DNA of 64,000 nucleotides from Clostridia bacterium (GTDB lineage: Bacteria > Bacillota > Clostridia > Christensenellales > UBA1242). The stretch's first letter is position 1; each line of letters starts with the position of its first letter. The DNA lies in assembly GCA_900767715.1 (NCBI GenBank), contig CAAGAD010000005.1, positions 1-64,000 of the forward strand, written 5' to 3'. Positions 60,023-64,000 of this stretch are shown here, one piece after another. Position numbers and translations under genes: made by a program. The notes under the pieces are model-generated. The model saw nothing but the letters and a program-made list of their open reading frames with translations. It did not search any database and was not told where the DNA came from.

Positions 60023-62983
60023 ATGGGACAACTACTGGAGATTGTAGATTTTTTAAGTTGGTTATGTAAGCCTGGCGCGAAAATTTTGTTCACAGCACTT
60101 GACTCGATTGAGCAAATCGTGCTCGGTCTGGCTGGCATAAGCAGCAACGTATCCGCAGAGTCTGGCAGGTCGGAAAATGTGGTGGTGCAACTTTTGCAGA
60201 GTCAAACAACGCGACGACTGATGATGTCGTTTATGCTGTTCGGCATTTTTGTGCTATTCCTTTGCGTCATTCTGGCGATTGTAAGAAATGTGTACAAAGA
60301 CGATTCAAAAGTCACAATTTCTTCGATTATCGGTCAAGCCATCAAAGCGGTAATTGGTTTCATTCTTGTGCCAGCGTTGTGCTTGGTAGGCGTAATGTTT
60401 AGCAATGTCATTTTGCAGGCGATTGCGGGTGTTACGAGTGCGGGCGGAGAAATGGGCAACTCCTTTTCGAGCGGAATATATATGGCGAGCGCCGTCGGGG
60501 AGCGCGGTAACCTATTCTATGATTACACTAACACGTCGTCTAGGGAAGACCTAAACAAAATGCTTGATAAATATGAAAATGCTGACGGAAAGACAGAAGT
60601 TAAAGACACAGAAATAAGTATGGAGTTTTCAACCATTATGTATGCGCAATATCTGTATTACATTTTGTGCGAAAATTATTATTGGACAGAATCGACATAT
60701 TATAATCCTGATACTCACAATACACAGCAAACCCTATACATCAATTCTCGAAATGATAGCGGAGCGAAACCGCCACAAAAAGAATATTTGGACGTGTTGG
60801 GGCTCAAAGTGCAAACAGATAAGTGCAAATATTTAGACAGTACAACGTTGAGTTTTAATTTCGGCGCAGGATCGGAAGGATTTATTGATACGCCAGAAGA
60901 CGTTTTGGCTTTTTATAATGTGTTGTACAGTCAATATCTTAAAAATTTCCCTAATGCCATTGGAAAGGTTAATGTAATAAGAAGTTATAACCAAGAAAAT
61001 TTAACCTACGAAGAATTGGTAGAATTGTCCAACACAAGCACAAGTTATCCTAAACTATCTATTCACTTGAAGCAAGGCGAAATGTATTTTGGTTGTCACG
61101 AAAAGAAAGATTACTCATTTGTTTACAAGTATTTTGGAGAATTCGTTTTTGCGAATAACGATTCGTGGAAAAATCAAAAACCAGAGGGTGCAAATTATAC
61201 ACTTGGTGAGCGCGGATATAAACTTTTAAAAGGCGCGTACGAGTCGCTCTGCAAGTCGGGGTATTTCCACGCGAACGACAGCAACGATAATATGCGTTTC
61301 GACTTTTGGAAGACGGACAACAGTTTAACCAATACAAAGATTCAAGTTACGCTCGGCATTGGCTCGGAAATTAACTGGTTCTACGCATTCTTATCTTCTG
61401 TGCTCATCTTTAAATCACTATTCTTCCTTTGCTTTGGCTTGGCTAAACGAATCGTGCAATTAATTATTTATTACGTGCTTTCGCCAATAGCGCTGGCGCT
61501 TTATCCATTCGACAATGGCAAGGCGTTCGGCAGTTGGAAGAGCGACTTTATTGGATACACGATTGGTGGCTATGGCGCGGTTGCGGGAATGAATATCTCT
61601 ATTCAGTTGACCAATTTGGTGACTAATCTGTCGCTGTTTAGCAGTTCGTTACTCAATGCGTTCGTGCGACTCATTATGTACATCGTTTTGGCGCAAGGCA
61701 TCGAAACTATGGTCAAGATGTTGTCTGGTTGGATTGGAGCGAAAGATCTGCTCGCAGAGGGCAAGGAAACGTCAAACAAGGCTACTGCTCCAATCAAGAA
61801 AGTGGCAGGCGCAGCACTCAAAGTCGGCGGTGCAGTTGTCGGTGGCGTAGTGGCTGCGAAAACTGCTGCCAAAATTGCGTCTAACAAACGCAGACAAGCA
61901 GCCGATGATAAAACCACATTCAATAATATGCCAGCCGATCAACAAGAAGAAATCGCAAGAGCACACGGCTTTAACAGTGCGGCGGACTATATGTCATCAC
62001 TTGACAAAACGATTGCAGACAACGGCTCGGGCTCAGCATTCTTCAAGAGTGCTGGCAAAAGCGCATTGGCTGGTGCGGGTCAAATCCTTGGCTCAACCAC
62101 TGGCGGTGCTCTCGGAAAATCTGCAATGGACGGCTACAAAGCATTTAGGGGCGACCAATCTACACCTTCTGATTCTTGGCTTGCACGAAAGCTTGGTGGT
62201 AAAGGTGATGCTTACAGACAACTTCAAGAAGTGCAAAGCAAAACCACAGCCGCTGTTTTGGGCTCGGAAAGCCAGGCAATCGTGTCGTCTGCAATGGATA
62301 AGTTCGTTGAAAAAACTTCCGAACCAATCAACAAGAGCATTACTGCTGCCAATGTGGAAATGACTGCTGCTCAAACTAATTTAAGATCTGCCGAACAAAA
62401 TCTTGCTAAGGTGGAAAAACAATTTAATGCCGCTTTGGAAAATGCGGTCGGGGTTATGACAAGTAAAAACGGCTTGGATGTATCCAAAGACGACGCAAAG
62501 GCTATGCTTGAACGTGGCGATTTCAGTTCAGTTCAAAACGACCCAGTCAAATATGCTCTTGCGGTTGAAGAAGTTGCGAGATTTAGTCAAACTAAGATTG
62601 CACAAACTTATCAAGAGGCCAACGACAAGGTACAAGAAGCACACAGCAGTGTTCAAGCAATTCAAAGTAGCATAGACAATCTCAATGATAAACTAGCAGA
62701 AACATCAATGAGTGGCGGAGATATTGGAACATTTATTAGCAATGTAAATGCTAGCATTGACCCTGATATGCTCGGCAATCTTATGGCGGCGGGCGATACT
62801 GCCACAATAGAAAGAGTGGTTGAAAATGCTATATCTAGTCAAGCCAAAGCAGGTGGTATATCACTTGGCGACGACTTCAAGAAGCAGTTGGTGGATACTA
62901 TTATGAAAACTATGGCAGGACCTGCAAAGCAACTCAAAGAAACTGCGGATAAAATCAAACAAACCACAACAGGCAAAAAGTAA
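60023..62983 (+). CDS. VirB6-like large membrane protein (Mbov_0396/ICE type)
   Basis: 986 residues. Order: an N-terminal hydrophobic segment, helices at ~70-130, an extracytoplasmic domain of ~300 residues (140-450), a cluster of 5-6 helices at 450-590 including LIIYYVLSPIALALYPFDNGKAFGSW, then a long Ala/Lys/Gln-rich coiled-coil tail (600-986). This matches VirB6/TrbL-type conjugation proteins of integrative elements, including the Mbov_0396 family. It would line the DNA channel of a type IV secretion system, yet no VirB4, VirD4 or relaxase is in the window. RBS AAGGAGAG. Confidence 0.65.
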   Translation: MGQLLEIVDFLSWLCKPGAKILFTALDSIEQIVLGLAGISSNVSAESGRSENVVVQLLQSQTTRRLMMSFMLFGIFVLFLCVILAIVRNVYKDDSKVTISSIIGQAIKAVIGFILVPALCLVGVMFSNVILQAIAGVTSAGGEMGNSFSSGIYMASAVGERGNLFYDYTNTSSREDLNKMLDKYENADGKTEVKDTEISMEFSTIMYAQYLYYILCENYYWTESTYYNPDTHNTQQTLYINSRNDSGAKPPQKEYLDVLGLKVQTDKCKYLDSTTLSFNFGAGSEGFIDTPEDVLAFYNVLYSQYLKNFPNAIGKVNVIRSYNQENLTYEELVELSNTSTSYPKLSIHLKQGEMYFGCHEKKDYSFVYKYFGEFVFANNDSWKNQKPEGANYTLGERGYKLLKGAYESLCKSGYFHANDSNDNMRFDFWKTDNSLTNTKIQVTLGIGSEINWFYAFLSSVLIFKSLFFLCFGLAKRIVQLIIYYVLSPIALALYPFDNGKAFGSWKSDFIGYTIGGYGAVAGMNISIQLTNLVTNLSLFSSSLLNAFVRLIMYIVLAQGIETMVKMLSGWIGAKDLLAEGKETSNKATAPIKKVAGAALKVGGAVVGGVVAAKTAAKIASNKRRQAADDKTTFNNMPADQQEEIARAHGFNSAADYMSSLDKTIADNGSGSAFFKSAGKSALAGAGQILGSTTGGALGKSAMDGYKAFRGDQSTPSDSWLARKLGGKGDAYRQLQEVQSKTTAAVLGSESQAIVSSAMDKFVEKTSEPINKSITAANVEMTAAQTNLRSAEQNLAKVEKQFNAALENAVGVMTSKNGLDVSKDDAKAMLERGDFSSVQNDPVKYALAVEEVARFSQTKIAQTYQEANDKVQEAHSSVQAIQSSIDNLNDKLAETSMSGGDIGTFISNVNASIDPDMLGNLMAAGDTATIERVVENAISSQAKAGGISLGDDFKKQLVDTIMKTMAGPAKQLKETADKIKQTTTGKK

Positions 62984-63057
62984 AAAATATTACACATTTA
63001 ATGCTTGTTTGCTAATTGATGGCGGATTGTTTCACTACTCACATCAAAAACTATGCA

Positions 63058-63086
63058 AAAAACTGGCTGAAATGCCAGTTTTTTGT
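63058..63086 (+). terminator. Terminator of the VirB6-like gene
   Basis: AACTGGC pairs with GCCAGTT around TGAAAT, followed by TTTT. Confidence 0.85.
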
Positions 63087-63204
63087 GTGTTAAAATGATA
63101 AATGAATTTGTATGTTAAGAAAAATTGCGTTCTAAATATCTGCATTTCAATCTAAAAAAATGACAAACACAAACAACCTCACCCGCAACATTGCACGGAC
63201 TAAA

Positions 63205-63243
63205 AAAAGCAAAAAAAAGAAAAGTCGCTGTGACTTTTCTCTT
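63205..63243 (-). terminator. Terminator of tRNA-Asn
   Basis: GAAAAGTC pairs with GACTTTTC around GCTGT. On the minus strand a T8 run follows (the A-rich 63205-63218 on plus). Confidence 0.8.
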
Positions 63244-63247
63244 TGTT

Positions 63248-63322
63248 TGGCGCTCCGTGTAGGATTTGAACCTACGACCGCCCGGTTAACAGCCGGATGC
63301 TCTACCGCTGAGCTAACGAAGC
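63248..63322 (-). tRNA. tRNA-Asn(GUU)
   Basis: Acceptor GCTTCGT/ACGGAGC, anticodon arm CCGGC-TGTTAAC-CGG type with anticodon GTT, T loop TTCAAAT, CCA encoded. Minus strand, intact. Confidence 0.95.
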
Positions 63323-63351
63323 TTATGGGGTTGCTTATAAAAAGCATTATG

Positions 63352-63380
63352 ATAATAACAATTTTGAAACCCATTGTCAA
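63352..63380 (-). promoter_or_regulatory. Promoter of tRNA-Asn
   Basis: On the minus strand: TTGACA (63375-63380), 17-bp spacer, TATTAT (63352-63357). Confidence 0.8.
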
Positions 63381-63496
63381 TGGATTTTCGCAATATTTTT
63401 TACAAACTCGCAAAAATTTTTGCCCAAACTTGCGAAAGGATTGCCCCGAAATCTAAAAATACCGACCGAAAGCGTGAATAAATGTTGAACCAATAT

Positions 63497-63525
63497 TTGA
63501 CAGTCAATACGCAGTTTGGTATAAT
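63497..63525 (+). promoter_or_regulatory. Promoter placed for a leaderless transcript
   Basis: TTGACA (63497-63502), 17-bp spacer, TATAAT (63520-63525), 7 nt, ATG 63533. No Shine-Dalgarno site. Confidence 0.85.
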
Positions 63526-63532
63526 TTAATAT

Positions 63533-64000
63533 ATGAAAAAGTTGAAGCATAAGAAACTACTCACGTTTCTCGCCATTGTCCTAGCCGTATGTCTAGTGGG
63601 CATTGGCATATATTTCATTGCGCGTGACAAGGCGTACAACCGCAAGGCATTGCGTGCCGACTACACCGAGTTCGCCACCACGGACAAAAACGCGCAGATA
63701 CGCGGTCTGGTCGAAGTGGTGCACAGCAAATACACCACTGGCACGTCCATTGCGGGCGAAACGCGCCTAACCGTCGCCTATGGCACACTTAGCGAAATGG
63801 ACGCCATTGCCAAGAAACTCTCTCCGCTACTCACATTTGGCACGGGCAACGAAGACAGTGCTCAGTCGCTGGAATCATCGCTCACATCGCTCATCGCTCT
63901 TCGTGCGGAGTATAAGGATGCCATCAATCTCGACATCAACAACCTAAACAATAGCACAATGGGTTCATTGGGTGATGGCTACAATCGTTTGTTCAACACT
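63533..64000 (+). CDS. Membrane-anchored hypothetical protein (partial, runs off the window)
   Basis: The first 156 codons are open to the window edge. Basic start MKKLKHKK, one membrane helix (LLTFLAIVLAVCLVGIGIYFIA), then an extracytoplasmic helical region (YTEFATTDKNAQIRGLVEVV, LSEMDAIAKKLSPLLTF). Unrecognised. Probably secreted or anchored. Its start is one of the clearest leaderless candidates. Confidence 0.75.
   Translation, partial: MKKLKHKKLLTFLAIVLAVCLVGIGIYFIARDKAYNRKALRADYTEFATTDKNAQIRGLVEVVHSKYTTGTSIAGETRLTVAYGTLSEMDAIAKKLSPLLTFGTGNEDSAQSLESSLTSLIALRAEYKDAINLDINNLNNSTMGSLGDGYNRLFNT

Overview
The window reads as a chromosome segment of an uncultured endospore-lineage Bacillota, most like the Clostridia. 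The evidence is a yabP-yabQ-divIC cluster, a rpmG-secE-nusG-rplK-rplA run, Firmicute-type promoters, a BclA-like collagen protein and a CvpA/FtsH/UppP housekeeping set. The standard genetic code is used. Base composition is about 40% GC by eye, with abrupt AT-only intergenic islands and one low-GC genomic island. A finer taxonomic placement, for example Christensenellales-like gut bacteria, is inference only.

Layout. 1-2.4 kb: the 3' end of a 16S rRNA gene is closed by its own terminator, so it is not followed by 23S. Next comes a GT80-like sialyltransferase gene whose membrane anchor is out of frame, bracketed by two copies of a structured 150-bp repeat. 2.5-10 kb: a surface-polysaccharide operon (three GT4 transferases, Wzy-like polymerase, WecB, Wzx-like flippase). 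10-12.1 kb: a divergent pair of probable spore-surface genes (DUF11 and collagen-like). 12.4-13.8 kb: a CrtO-like acyltransferase and TlyA. 13.8-19.9 kb: a low-GC genomic island. Its right part is a 4.2-kb integrative element with a one-protein restriction-modification enzyme and a tyrosine integrase. The element sits in the anticodon loop of a tRNA-Thr(GGU) gene, splits that gene, and carries an intact tRNA-Thr(GGU) of its own. 20-24 kb: a nucleoside-deoxyribosyltransferase-like protein and an SPFH/zinc-ribbon cluster. 24-31.7 kb: Ca2+-type P-ATPase, Nudix, TyrS, then rpmG-secE-nusG-rplK-rplA. 31.7-36.2 kb: a C39-like peptidase, a DHH phosphoesterase, three tRNAs and the yabP-yabQ-divIC-kinase cluster. 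36.4-47.8 kb: one gene for a 3808-residue lipoprotein with GLUG-type repeats. 48-58.6 kb: CvpA, FtsH, UppP, YchF, ArgS, DapA and an RlmD-like methyltransferase. 58.8-63 kb: a YcxB-like membrane protein, then an XRE regulator facing a large VirB6-like membrane protein across an array of palindromic operators and a three-way-junction structure. 63-64 kb: tRNA-Asn and the start of a membrane-anchored protein.

Cross-cutting signals. At least six genes on both strands have a TATAAT-type box ending only 6-7 nt before the start codon and no Shine-Dalgarno sequence. This predicts leaderless mRNAs beside ordinary SD-led genes. The split tRNA-Thr with its element-borne replacement is the most unusual system in the window. 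Other candidates for new biology are the deoxyribosyltransferase-Nudix fusion, the duplicated structured repeat, and the regulator/operator/structure module in front of the VirB6-like gene.
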